NCBI RefSeq assembly: GCF_007748175.1
Contig: NZ_CP037422.1
Location: 7,151,952-7,215,951 of the forward strand
Direction: 5' to 3'
From: Gimesia aquarii
GTDB taxonomy: Bacteria; Planctomycetota; Planctomycetia; Planctomycetales; Planctomycetaceae
Length of the DNA stretch: 64,000 nt
Shown here: one piece after another, positions 1-8,289 of the stretch
How the letters are laid out: each line of letters starts with the position of its first letter
Numbering within the stretch: position 1 is the first letter of the stretch
Translations under genes and position numbers: made by a program
The notes under the pieces: generated by a model
Told to the model about the DNA's origin: nothing
Databases searched by the model: none
What the model saw: the letters and a program-made list of their open reading frames with translations, nothing else

Positions 1-323
1 TTTAGTTCTGGCTGGCTGCGTGTTGCACTATGAAGCTCTCGAAATCTCTGCTTTTCTTTCGCAGAGAGTTTTTGGAATTTTTCATAATTGCGTTTTAATT
101 GTGCACGCTCTGCTGGCGTCATCGCTTCTATTTTCTTGCGATTTTCTGTTTCCTGGTCTTCATTCTGACCACTGGCTCCCAACAGAACCATTACACAGAT
201 AACGGTCCCAATTCCAAAACCAACAGCGCGCAACGACCGAGACCACAAAGCCGGTTGCCGGCTTGCAGATTGAGAGGGTTCTTTGGACCGCCTCCGATTA
301 TTTTTGCTGCTGCGCGGTTTCAT
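1..323 (-). CDS. Membrane-anchored protein of unknown function, third gene of a sigma/anti-sigma operon (3' end missing)
   Basis: The reading frame opens with ATG at 323 and stays open to the left edge, giving 107 visible residues; the C-terminus is outside the window. The first 31 residues are very basic (KPRSSKNNRRRS), residues 32-50 form one hydrophobic membrane segment, and the rest is a charged helical region containing MTPAERAQLKRNYEKFQ and LSAKERQRFRELH. That composition recalls DUF3106-like helical proteins, which is only a resemblance. The start lies inside the 3' end of the anti-sigma gene (26-nt overlap), so translation is probably coupled. Basic N-terminus plus one membrane segment predicts a periplasmic C-terminal part. 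It may act with the anti-sigma factor, by position only. Confidence 0.7.
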   Translation of the reverse strand, partial: MKPRSSKNNRRRSKEPSQSASRQPALWSRSLRAVGFGIGTVICVMVLLGASGQNEDQETENRKKIEAMTPAERAQLKRNYEKFQKLSAKEKQRFRELHSATRSQPEL

Positions 324-825
324 CAAATGTTCCCGATTGCTGCAAATCTTTCAGAAATTCCAGGCTTTGCACTTCAGAGTAGGTATCAAGGTTTTCAATA
401 AATGACAATTCCTTGAGTAGAGGCTCTGACTCGTCAGGCAGCCACTGGTTTGTAAAAACGTATCCGAGGAATATGGAACATGCCAGACCGATCATCCAGC
501 CACCCGCGACCACCACTTTCCAAATCTGCTGTTGCGATTGCTTACTCAATCCCAGACCAGATCGATCCTGTGATTCATTCGCTTGTGCTTCCAACTGAAC
601 AGTTTTGATCGTCGAGAGAGTTTTGTTCGTAAATTCATCAGATGCTTTGGTAATCGGTAGTTTGTCTAACAATTCCCAGGTGCGCTCCAGACCATCCACA
701 TGAGCGCGTGTCTTTTCATCAGTTGAGAGAGATTGCTCGACCTCGATCGCTTCCTGATCACTCACCTCTCCATCGAGATAAGCAACCAGCTTTTCGAGTT
801 CTTGTTCTTTGCTCTCTTTTTTCAT
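298..825 (-). CDS. Membrane-bound anti-sigma factor
   Basis: This 175-residue protein starts with a charged cytoplasmic domain whose LEKLVAYLDGEVSDQEA stretch (about 11-26) is typical of the helical anti-sigma domain that grips ECF sigma factors. It has no His/Cys zinc motif, so it is a zinc-free version. Residues 103-124 form a single transmembrane helix, followed by about 50 residues presumed periplasmic. It lies 33 nt downstream of the ECF sigma gene on the same strand, the standard sigma/anti-sigma arrangement. Its role is presumably to hold that sigma factor inactive at the membrane until a signal arrives; the signal is not evident from the sequence. Confidence 0.8.
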   Translation of the reverse strand: MKKESKEQELEKLVAYLDGEVSDQEAIEVEQSLSTDEKTRAHVDGLERTWELLDKLPITKASDEFTNKTLSTIKTVQLEAQANESQDRSGLGLSKQSQQQIWKVVVAGGWMIGLACSIFLGYVFTNQWLPDESEPLLKELSFIENLDTYSEVQSLEFLKDLQQSGTFDETAQQQK

Positions 826-858
826 TGTGAGACTCTACAACGATTTTTGTTTTTTTAT

Positions 859-1530
859 TTAACTACAAATATGCTTTTCGAGTTGAACGCGTAAATTTTC
901 TCGGGCACGAGATAACAGTGATTTCACAGCCGCTTCTGATAGCTTCATGGCTGCTCCAATATCAGCGTAACTCATTCCTTCAAACTTGTGTAATAACACT
1001 GCCATTTGCTGGCGTTCATTCAATGTTCCCAATGCCTCACGTACAATGGCTTGTGTTTCCTTCAAACCGATCTGTCGAGTCGGCATTAATCCTGACTTTT
1101 CCACTAGTAACTGCTCTTCCGGTCTGATCCCAAGTGGACCGGAGTCTTGTGGATTCAGATTGACCTCTTTGCGTCGTCCTTTATTTCTACGTGAATTACT
1201 AGCCAGATTATTGGCAATCCGAAATAACCATGTTGAAAATTTCGCCTTGGCTTGATAATTCGCTCGTGAGCGATAAATACGTAAAAATACTTCTTGAGCC
1301 AAATCTTCTGCCGCTTCCTGATTTCCCAGTAAATGACAAAAAATCCCTACGATTCGATCCTGGTAATTAGCAACTAATTCAGTGAACGCACCTTCATCGC
1401 CTTCCTTAGCGCGTAACATCAATTGCACGTCAGGATCTCGCAAATAAGGCGAATTGAAGATTTGAGTCGTAACCACGATTGACTGCAGACTCCCGTGTTT
1501 CAGGGTGAATTTTCCACAATGACTAAACAC
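859..1530 (-). CDS. ECF-type RNA polymerase sigma factor
   Basis: The protein has region 2 at about residues 40-110 (DRIVGIFCHLLGN, AEDLAQEVFLRIYR, FSTWLFRIANN) and region 4 near the C-terminus (LNERQQMAVLLHKFEGMSYADIG, then LSEAAVKSLLSRAREN, the helix-turn-helix that reads the -35 element). Region 3 is absent, as in group 4 sigma factors. The longest frame starts with GTG at 1530 (223 aa). An internal GTG near residue 19, or the ATG of MLRAKEGDE, are alternatives; the LRDPDVQLMLRAKEGDE block looks conserved in type, so the start should precede it. It is co-directional with the anti-sigma gene and probably regulated by it. Confidence 0.9.
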   Translation of the reverse strand: MFSHCGKFTLKHGSLQSIVVTTQIFNSPYLRDPDVQLMLRAKEGDEGAFTELVANYQDRIVGIFCHLLGNQEAAEDLAQEVFLRIYRSRANYQAKAKFSTWLFRIANNLASNSRRNKGRRKEVNLNPQDSGPLGIRPEEQLLVEKSGLMPTRQIGLKETQAIVREALGTLNERQQMAVLLHKFEGMSYADIGAAMKLSEAAVKSLLSRARENLRVQLEKHICS

Positions 1531-1802
1531 TCAGCATACCAGAAAGTTTCTGCCAGAGTTTGTGAGAAACTCACTTTTTGTCTGTTTTCATACAAGATGC
1601 TAACCGTTATCGTCGCTAAACTTACAAGTTAACACAAGTTGTATTTGACAGAAAAATCATCCCAAAACCACAATCTCACCAGCGTATTCTGTTGGGAGGT
1701 AGTCCGCTGGTTAGACTTAGTTATGATAGTATTAGATGAGAAGTCTCTGCTTCACATTTTTTTCTATTGACTGCCAACCTGAATCGCCTCTGAGGAAGTT
1801 CC

Positions 1803-2969
1803 ATGACGCTAAGTTCTCTGCCATTGAGTTATTGCACCAACGTGCATCCAGGATTAACTGTTGCGGAGATTTTGCAAAAGCTCGATGAATTTACGGTTCC
1901 CATTCAAGAACAGTATGCAGCGCCACTTGCTGCCGGACTCTGGCTGGCTGAACCGGTGATTCAGGAGATTCTGGTAACTGATACAGGGCACATCCATTTT
2001 GCCGAAGAGGTTCGGAAAAGAAATCTAATCTGTTACACACTGAATGCATTTCCCTATGGAAATTTTCACAATGATCGCGTTAAAGAAAATGTTTATTTAC
2101 CCGACTGGTCTCAGCCAGAGCGACTCGAATATACGAAAGGCTGTGCCCGAGTACTCTCCGCATTACTACCCGATGGTGCAGAAGGTAGTATCTCCACAGT
2201 CCCTTTAGGATTCAAACAGTTTGAGCATGCCGCTGATTTTGGTGACACATGCATCGAACAATTAATCGAACTGGCAATCTATCTGAAACAGCTGAAAGAA
2301 GAAACAGGTAAAACGATTCGGCTGGCAATTGAACCAGAGCCATTTTGTGTTATTGAATTTACACACGAGTTGATTGTCTTCTTCGAACGGCTTTATCAAC
2401 GGGCTGCGGCAAAACAATTGCTGGGAATAGTAAAAGAATTTCTGGGAGCCTGTTACGACATTTGTCATCAGGCTGTTGAGTTTGAAGATATACCCGGTTC
2501 GATTCGGCAAATCACACACGCTGAGATCCGGATCAATAAAATTCATATTTCGAATGCCATCGAACTTGTGAATCCGTGGGAAAATGAGGCTGGTCGCACT
2601 CAGCTTGCAGAATACGCTGAACCCCGTTATCTACATCAGACAATCGGAAACTTAGCATCAGGCGATCTTTATCGGATCGTGGATCTCACGAAGAAGTTTT
2701 TACTGGCACCAGATCCACGTATTAAGGAAACGGAAAAGCTCCGGGTTCATTTTCATGTCCCCATTGACGCCCAAACACTCGGGCCATTAGGAACCACCTA
2801 CCAGGAATTGAAGCACGCTTTAGCAACTGTGAAAGAGCTCGACTACGCACCACATCTGGAAGTTGAAACGTACACCTGGGAAGTCTTACCTGGTGATCAG
2901 AAGCTGGGTCTGGTCGACGGATTGACGCGCGAACTTCAAGCTGCCCGTAGTCTATTAGATACACTTTAA
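1803..2969 (+). CDS. eboE: EboE-like TIM-barrel protein (metabolite traffic protein EboE family)
   Basis: This 388-residue protein matches the EboE family from memory: YCTNVHPG at residues 10-17, NAFPYGNFH at 81-89, then VKENVYLPDW and a GSISTVPLGFK segment. Acidic motifs such as IEPEPFCVIE and LEVETYTWEVLP fit the metal- or substrate-binding face of a xylose-isomerase-like TIM barrel. EboE belongs to the ebo set, which in cyanobacteria and other bacteria is tied to export of precursors such as those of scytonemin or edge-localised compounds; the exact reaction is unknown. The other ebo genes (eboA, B, C, D, F) are absent here. An xdhC-family gene follows after 23 nt on the same strand, suggesting co-transcription. 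Confidence 0.75.
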   Translation: MTLSSLPLSYCTNVHPGLTVAEILQKLDEFTVPIQEQYAAPLAAGLWLAEPVIQEILVTDTGHIHFAEEVRKRNLICYTLNAFPYGNFHNDRVKENVYLPDWSQPERLEYTKGCARVLSALLPDGAEGSISTVPLGFKQFEHAADFGDTCIEQLIELAIYLKQLKEETGKTIRLAIEPEPFCVIEFTHELIVFFERLYQRAAAKQLLGIVKEFLGACYDICHQAVEFEDIPGSIRQITHAEIRINKIHISNAIELVNPWENEAGRTQLAEYAEPRYLHQTIGNLASGDLYRIVDLTKKFLLAPDPRIKETEKLRVHFHVPIDAQTLGPLGTTYQELKHALATVKELDYAPHLEVETYTWEVLPGDQKLGLVDGLTRELQAARSLLDTL

Positions 2970-2992
2970 ATAATCGATCAAAGTAAACGACC

Positions 2993-4084
2993 ATGCGTGA
3001 TTTGTTAGTCGAACTGGAAAAAGCAGTCCAGCAAAAGAAACCCGTTTGTTATACCTGTCTGGTTGAAACCCGCGGATCCACTCCACAAAAACCGGGAGCC
3101 GCTATGCTCATCTTTCGAGATGGCTCTCAAATCGGAACTCTCGGGGGCGGTTGCGTGGAAGCGGAAGTGAAACGCCGCGCATTAAGATTGATCGATGCTG
3201 CTACACCTGAAATTATGACATTTCAACTCGACAGTGATTATGGCTGGGATGACGGACTGATTTGTGGAGGGCGGATGAAAGTTCTCGTCGATCCGATCAA
3301 TACTGAAGAAGATTTATGTTACTTCCAATCCATGGCTCAACTGTTGGCAAGTGATCAGGGTTGCACCGAAGCAATTGTGATTAGCCCTGAATCAGCAGAA
3401 GGCGGAAGTGAAACAGATCGCTTTCTGATAGATGCGAACTCAAAAATTATTGCCCAACGTGGTCAGCAAGAACCGCCGGCTCAATTACTAATGAGTTTGA
3501 AGCCGATTCAGAATCGACCTCGACCCTATCTTAAAGCGGGTATTGCATATCTTACCTTCCATCAGACATGTGAGCTTGTGATCGTGGGCTGTGGTCATAT
3601 TGGTCAGAAAGTGGCAGAATTGGCCAGCGATGTCGGATTCGAAATTATTGCCGCCGATGATCGTCAGGAATATTGTAATGTCGAACGATTCCCCACTGCA
3701 AAACAGTTAATTGTTGGCAACTTTGATACGGCTCTTTCAGATCTTTCCATCACCAGGGATACGTTTATCATCATCGTCACCCGTGGTCATAATCATGACG
3801 AAGAAGCCTTGGGACATTTAGCAGAGTCACCAGCGCGTTACATCGGTATGATCGGCAGCAAGCGAAAAGTAAAACTGATCTTTGAAGACTTGCTACGAAC
3901 CGGCACACCCCGTGAGGCACTTGCGAAAGTTCATGCTCCACTTGGTTTTGACATTGGCTCCCAGACTGTTCCGGAAATTGCGCTGAGTATTGTCGCGGAA
4001 CTGGTCGCCTATCGAAATCTGGATACCATTCCAACAGGCTATCAACGCTCAAGTCTGGTCGAAGAAATTAAGGCTGTAAAATGA
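2993..4084 (+). CDS. XdhC/CoxI family protein
   Basis: The 363-residue product has the two-domain XdhC layout. The N-terminal XdhC/CoxI domain contains ETRGSTPQKPGAAML (about 25-39) and GTLGGGCVEAEV (48-59). A C-terminal Rossmann domain has GCGHIGQ at 199-205 and the family signatures ARYIGMIGSKRK and HAPLGFDIGSQTVPEIALSI. Known members bind molybdenum cofactor, assist its sulfuration and load it into xanthine dehydrogenase or CO dehydrogenase. No molybdenum hydroxylase or cofactor-biosynthesis gene adjoins it; the only possible partner in the window is the ThiF/MoeB-like gene about 31 kb away. It follows eboE by 23 nt. Family assignment is firm; the client enzyme is unknown. Confidence 0.9.
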   Translation: MRDLLVELEKAVQQKKPVCYTCLVETRGSTPQKPGAAMLIFRDGSQIGTLGGGCVEAEVKRRALRLIDAATPEIMTFQLDSDYGWDDGLICGGRMKVLVDPINTEEDLCYFQSMAQLLASDQGCTEAIVISPESAEGGSETDRFLIDANSKIIAQRGQQEPPAQLLMSLKPIQNRPRPYLKAGIAYLTFHQTCELVIVGCGHIGQKVAELASDVGFEIIAADDRQEYCNVERFPTAKQLIVGNFDTALSDLSITRDTFIIIVTRGHNHDEEALGHLAESPARYIGMIGSKRKVKLIFEDLLRTGTPREALAKVHAPLGFDIGSQTVPEIALSIVAELVAYRNLDTIPTGYQRSSLVEEIKAVK

Positions 4085-4122
4085 AATGAATAGCCTGTGA
4101 ACAGGACGCTTTCGACCACCAT

Positions 4123-4482
4123 TTAGTCGTCCCATTCTTCTGGATCATCTGCGTCCATTTCTTCAGCTGACCGGATTTCATCGATTTTCGATTCGCCACG
4201 CCGGAATACAGCAACGACATCTTCGATAGGCACAACGAATAAAACATTGTCCGGTTCGAAATCCACGGGAATCGCATCACTCGGGTTGAAAAGCACTTTA
4301 TCGTACTTCTTAATTGGAAAGTCATCATCCCGCTCGATCTGCACGCTGATTTCAACAACACGACCGGTAATATTCGGAATTTCTGCCTTATCGGGAAGTA
4401 CAATACCCCCGCGCGTAGTATGTCGACTCTCATCTTTACGAATGAGAATCCTCATTCCCAGAGGTTCAACCCAGTTTGACAC
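4123..4482 (-). CDS. GroES-like co-chaperonin with acidic C-terminal tail
   Basis: The first ~95 residues follow the GroES fold order: VEPLGMRILIRKDE (5-18) corresponds to the opening strand, TTRGGIVLPDKAE (about 22-34) to the mobile loop that contacts GroEL, then GRVVEIS, YDKVLFNP and a final VVPIEDVVAVFR strand. Normal GroES is about 95 residues; this protein has 119, the surplus being an acidic tail (EEMDADDPEEWDD). No groEL lies next to it. The gene converges with xdhC. It could be a specialised partner for one of several chaperonins, or a GroES-fold protein with a separate role. The start ATG at 4482 gives the full fold. Confidence 0.75.
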   Translation of the reverse strand: MSNWVEPLGMRILIRKDESRHTTRGGIVLPDKAEIPNITGRVVEISVQIERDDDFPIKKYDKVLFNPSDAIPVDFEPDNVLFVVPIEDVVAVFRRGESKIDEIRSAEEMDADDPEEWDD

Positions 4483-4483
4483 T

Positions 4484-4861
4484 TAAATCTCCCAATTCTC
4501 TACCAAAAATACAACACAACGCAATTTAACAAAATAGCCAAAATTAGGGGCTATTGACAATCATAGTCCATGACCATCAAGAAAAGAACCCCGAATTTGA
4601 ATCTCAAAAGTTGAATCAGATGACTTATTTCTCCGAATAATGGCAATTTCAATTACTCTTAATCCTGACAGGTTCAACAATTCAGGCGTTCCCCTCATTA
4701 CCGAAATTCTTTTAATTAGCACAGAACACCAAGGTATTTTCATTTCGCCTTCATTCGCATATAGTTGCAAAGTGTGAGTGCTATTCTATAAAAGTAATAC
4801 CCAACCCATTGGTGAGAGGATCACTAGATGATCCAGCCAATTCATTCTTCAGGAGCGAAAC
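4484..4861. other. Intergenic region between divergent GroES-like and ferritin-like genes
   Basis: These 378 nt hold the promoter sides of two divergent genes. A plausible sigma70 promoter for the plus-strand gene is listed separately. On the minus strand there is only a TTG-initiated 69-codon frame (4561-4770) without convincing protein features, which I do not call. I see no tRNA, repeat or strong hairpin. Confidence 0.4.
4765..4792 (+). promoter_or_regulatory. Probable sigma70-type promoter of the ferritin-like gene
   Basis: TTGCAA at 4765-4770 (four of six consensus bases) and TATAAA at 4787-4792 (five of six) are separated by 16 nt. Transcription would begin near 4799, leaving a leader of roughly 60 nt before the ATG at 4862. 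It is inferred from sequence match only. Confidence 0.4.
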
Positions 4862-5287
4862 ATGGACAAGCAAGCGATGATCACTCATCTGAATCAGGAT
4901 TTAGCAAACGAGCTTTCAGCGATCATTCAATATACTACATATGCTGCGAAAGCAACGGGACCTTATCGACCACAATTGACACAGTTTTTCCTGGCAGAAG
5001 TACCCGACGAACAATTACACGCCCAATATCTGGCTAACAAAATCGTAGCATTAGGTGGGGAACCAACGACCGTTCCCACAAAAGTTGCCGAAGCACACAC
5101 CAATCGAGAAATGCTGGAAGCCGTGTTAGCGGCAGAACAAGCGGCAACCGTAGGTTATACCCAACGTGCTAAAGAAGCAGAGGAGTTCGGTGATAAAGGC
5201 ATGGCCGTTCAATTGGAAGATATGGTTCGAGATGAAAGTGGCCACGCAGAAGAGGTAGAACGAATTCTCCGCGACTGGCCTTTGTAA
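4862..5287 (+). CDS. Ferritin-like / bacterioferritin-type four-helix protein
   Basis: The 141-residue protein is helical throughout and has the di-iron ligand pattern of the ferritin-like superfamily: E17 in NELSAIIQYTTY, E50 and H53 in PDEQLHAQYLA, a Glu in AVLAAEQAATVGYTQRA, and a final E..H pair in DESGHAEEVERIL. It is shorter than classical bacterioferritin (about 155-160 aa) and lacks the haem-ligand methionine at the usual position, so it may be a DUF2202/rubrerythrin-like or simple ferritin-like protein. A good ribosome site (AGGAGCGAAAC) precedes the ATG. It likely handles iron or peroxide in the cytoplasm. It stands alone and converges with apgM. Confidence 0.8.
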   Translation: MDKQAMITHLNQDLANELSAIIQYTTYAAKATGPYRPQLTQFFLAEVPDEQLHAQYLANKIVALGGEPTTVPTKVAEAHTNREMLEAVLAAEQAATVGYTQRAKEAEEFGDKGMAVQLEDMVRDESGHAEEVERILRDWPL

Positions 5288-5315
5288 GAAATCGGATTTA
5301 CTGAAGTAAAGAGAG

Positions 5316-5340
5316 CTAGCCTGCATCGAATTCAGGCTAG
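5316..5340. terminator. Hairpin between convergent genes
   Basis: CTAGCCTG (5316-5323) and CAGGCTAG (5333-5340) form a perfect 8-bp stem with a 9-nt loop. It lies between the ends of two convergent genes and overlaps the stop codon of the minus-strand gene. It lacks a clear T-run on either side, so its efficiency as a terminator is uncertain. Confidence 0.4.
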
Positions 5341-6551
5341 TTCGTCAATGTCCCAAAAAAGAAGGGCATGAGTTGATGGCCTTTGGGAAGCAGTAAATTG
5401 CTCTTTCCCGCCGCAACTTCATCATAACTGGTAGCCTGATCGGGACGTACATGCGTGCCACAAATTCCAAAAGGCACATAGCCATGGCTATGAGTTTTCG
5501 TTCTCAAAAATGTGGGATGATCAGGGCAAACTAAGAAACGGTACTCGCCTTGCTTTTTTAAGTAATCATGCACAGGCCCTACGATGTGCTCATCGATCAT
5601 TTCCAGGGCTTTGATTTTTTCCTGTACCTCACCTTCATGCGAAGCTTCATCTGTGGCCTCTACATGCACGACGACAAAATCTGTCTTCTTCAGAGTTTCC
5701 ATTGCAGCACGGCCTTTAGCTGCGTAATCGGTATCAGTATAACCAGTGGCCCCTTCGACTTCGATTACTTCCCAGCCGAGTAAACGCCCCAAACCTCTCA
5801 ACAAATCTACTGCTGTGATCACGGCCCCTGTTTTACCGAATTGTTCATGAAAGGGTTTGAGCGCAGGTCTGCTTCCCTGTCCCCATAACCAGATCTGCGT
5901 TGCCGCTGGTTGTTTGTCAGATCGATTTTGATTTTTTGATGATTTTGAAAACAGTTTCTTGCTGCGTTCCATCAGGTCGAGCATTAACTCACTTCCTCTG
6001 CCTGAGGGAAGGTCATGCTGAATTGGTTGGTCGGTTAAATCATGAGGAGGTACTGTGAGTGTCCCTGAATCAAAAGGGGGATCATCTCCACTCTGCCCTC
6101 GATAGATCAATAAATTGCGATAGCTGACGCCTTGATGAAATTCCCATTGCAGATCATCGGCAGTTTCCTCTTGAAGCAAACCAACTAATTCTTCACCAAC
6201 ATCATTGGGAAGTTGAGATGCTGTGAAACTCGCCATGTTCCCCTCAGCAATCGTGACAAAATTACAACGGATGGCCCAGTCATGAGCGCCTAACTCGATT
6301 CCCTGTGCGGCCGCTTCAAGAGGAGCGCGACCAGTATGATAAGTCAGAGGATCGTATCCAAAAAGACTCATTGTTCCCACATCACTGCCGGAGGGCATTG
6401 ATGCAGGCACGGTATCAGTTCTCCCGAGAATCCCTTGAGAAACAATGGCATCCATATGGGAAACCTGGGCCGCCTGCAAAGGCGTCTTGCCACCTAATGT
6501 TTCTTGTGGCTCATCCGCACAACCATCTGGGATTACGAGAACATATTTCAT
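5337..6551 (-). CDS. apgM: 2,3-bisphosphoglycerate-independent phosphoglycerate mutase, archaeal type
   Basis: The 404-residue protein interconverts 3- and 2-phosphoglycerate in glycolysis/gluconeogenesis. It has the alkaline-phosphatase-superfamily metal motif VIPDGCADEP (6-15), the nucleophile region SGSDVGTMSLFGYDP (54-68, catalytic Ser probably S62), TGRAPLEAAAQGI, and late metal ligands in HVEATDEASHEGE and CPDHPTFLRTKTHSHGYVPF. Length and motif order fit the archaeal-type ApgM (about 400 aa) and not the 510-aa GpmI. Many deep-branching bacteria use this form. It is monocistronic and ends head-on with the ferritin-like gene. Confidence 0.93.
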   Translation of the reverse strand: MKYVLVIPDGCADEPQETLGGKTPLQAAQVSHMDAIVSQGILGRTDTVPASMPSGSDVGTMSLFGYDPLTYHTGRAPLEAAAQGIELGAHDWAIRCNFVTIAEGNMASFTASQLPNDVGEELVGLLQEETADDLQWEFHQGVSYRNLLIYRGQSGDDPPFDSGTLTVPPHDLTDQPIQHDLPSGRGSELMLDLMERSKKLFSKSSKNQNRSDKQPAATQIWLWGQGSRPALKPFHEQFGKTGAVITAVDLLRGLGRLLGWEVIEVEGATGYTDTDYAAKGRAAMETLKKTDFVVVHVEATDEASHEGEVQEKIKALEMIDEHIVGPVHDYLKKQGEYRFLVCPDHPTFLRTKTHSHGYVPFGICGTHVRPDQATSYDEVAAGKSNLLLPKGHQLMPFFFGTLTN

Positions 6552-6718
6552 CTTATTGACATTTACTCTCAGGTAGGATCAGGGAACGAAAAACGAAAGG
6601 CCAGCTACCTGTTTACTATCCTGAATTTAGGATCTTCCTGCAAGTAACTTGAGTTAGGAAATTGTGTCATGCTCCTTTTCAAGAAGTGTCGTAGTTGATC
6701 TGGAGCAGAAACCTACGC

Positions 6719-8059
6719 TTATTTGGGTTGAGGATCAGACTCAACAAAATCGCGAGGCATAGGCATATCTTTTGTAATGACGTTCCACGAAGCACCCATT
6801 TCGCGGAATTGATTAAAATTCTTAGGTTTATATGAAAACTCTAATTGTGGAGTTTTCATCTTCGCTTGTCCTTTTTCGAAATAGGAATGCATGGCAGCAT
6901 CCAACACTCCAGTCATCAATAATGTTCTTTCGCAGGGATATGGTTCCTTCTTATGCACGAACAAATATTGAATCGCGTTTGAAAATGCCCGGAACAGATT
7001 GCGATTTCCCCAGGGACCAGGGAAAAACGTAGTCGCCTTGGGCTTTGATTCACCTTTCACACGACAAGCAAAATTCCAGCGAACGCCATTTGAACCAATC
7101 TTAAGCATCGTCGCACGAAAACCATCTTTATATTCCAATAGGATTCCATGAGGCTCTGACGTACCCTCTTTCCCAACCCTATCAAAGAGAGACCGCTTCT
7201 TACTTCCTAGCTCCGCCTGCATCGCTGCCTCAGCGAGCTTCATTGACCAACGTCCTTCACGGCCCGCCTTGATCAATTCATCTCCCTTCAAAAATTGAAC
7301 AGATGAAACTCCAGTCTCTCCCCCTTTGCGAAATTCCACCATTGACTGCAAAACTTCTAACCCATGAATATCATATTTTTCAATGGGTCCGCCATGAATT
7401 GAGACTGCATCTTCTAATTCCGTACCATAAGGTATTTCCAATGGAATGGTTCGTACTGCCAGAGGAACCGAGCTACCAACCATCATCGGAAACTCATATT
7501 TTTGAGAGGTGTCATACATCTCGCGCGCCCAATCCCAACGATAAGAATAATGTTTATCACTGAAAACAGGTACAAATCGTTTCGATTGTTTCATCACATC
7601 GACGATCTCATCGAAAAAACGTTTTCGGGGATACATAGTCTGACCATATTTTGTATCAGGATAAGTACCATGCTCACCGATAGAGAGAACAGCATCGACC
7701 GCTAACTCCTTGCCTCCTAGGCATAATGCTTCACGAATTGTCTTATAAATCGGAATATTATATTTTTTTGCAACACCCCGCGAAAGATCTCGATCTGTAA
7801 ACTGATCACCATAAAAAGAAACGACATCACACTGTGGTTGTAGCAACTTCCCATTAAAAAGATACGGCCCTAAAAAGGGATGCAAAATGTGATAGGCATG
7901 AGAAATGTAAAAAAATTCGGTATAAATGGCAGCTACCTGAGGACGCCTTGATTCAGCTGCTTCGGAAGCGAGCTTTTGCCAATTCAGACCGGCAGCACCA
8001 GCAAATGTTGCCGCACTCATTTTCAACAATTCACGGCGAGAAAGAAAATGGTTCGTCAT
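6719..8059 (-). CDS. Tat-exported protein of unknown function, planctomycete type
   Basis: The N-terminus has a twin-arginine signal: LSRRELLKMSAATFAGAAG (about 6-24), matching SRRxLLK. The mature part (about 410 residues) opens with a Rossmann-like strand (RRPQVAAIYTEFFYISHAYHIL), later LAVDAVLSIGEHGTYPDTKYGQTMYPRKRFFDEIVDVMKQS, and ends with an alpha/beta region. The overall look recalls oxidoreductase-like proteins annotated in planctomycetes, but I find no canonical GxGxxG, so no nucleotide cofactor can be claimed. It probably folds with a bound ligand before Tat export. It is monocistronic. The function is unknown. Confidence 0.75.
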   Translation of the reverse strand: MTNHFLSRRELLKMSAATFAGAAGLNWQKLASEAAESRRPQVAAIYTEFFYISHAYHILHPFLGPYLFNGKLLQPQCDVVSFYGDQFTDRDLSRGVAKKYNIPIYKTIREALCLGGKELAVDAVLSIGEHGTYPDTKYGQTMYPRKRFFDEIVDVMKQSKRFVPVFSDKHYSYRWDWAREMYDTSQKYEFPMMVGSSVPLAVRTIPLEIPYGTELEDAVSIHGGPIEKYDIHGLEVLQSMVEFRKGGETGVSSVQFLKGDELIKAGREGRWSMKLAEAAMQAELGSKKRSLFDRVGKEGTSEPHGILLEYKDGFRATMLKIGSNGVRWNFACRVKGESKPKATTFFPGPWGNRNLFRAFSNAIQYLFVHKKEPYPCERTLLMTGVLDAAMHSYFEKGQAKMKTPQLEFSYKPKNFNQFREMGASWNVITKDMPMPRDFVESDPQPK

Positions 8060-8212
8060 GAGGAAGGCTCCTGTAGTAGGATCAATTTAGGTGGGATAAG
8101 TGCCTTCATCGTATCAAAATTGATTGATCTCTTCACCAATTTTATATATTGATTAACCAATTCTTACAAATATTTATAAACAGATTACGTAAATTACTAT
8201 TGTGTATCTAGC

Positions 8213-8258
8213 ACAAAAAAACTGCGATTCGAGGCACTTTTAGTATGTCGAATCGCAG
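8213..8258 (-). terminator. Rho-independent terminator of the isocitrate dehydrogenase gene
   Basis: CTGCGATTCGA (8222-8232) and TCGAATCGCAG (8248-8258) form a perfect 11-bp stem with a 15-nt loop. Read on the minus strand it is followed by a run of seven T (8215-8221). It lies 32 nt past the stop of the minus-strand gene ending at 8290. Confidence 0.85.
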
Positions 8259-8289
8259 TTATCAATTTGATAAAACAAATGCAAATAGA

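Noticed and set aside
4561-4770. 69-codon minus-strand frame between GroES-like and ferritin-like genes
   Set aside because: It starts with TTG, has no ribosome site, no recognisable domain and overlaps the probable promoter of the ferritin-like gene.
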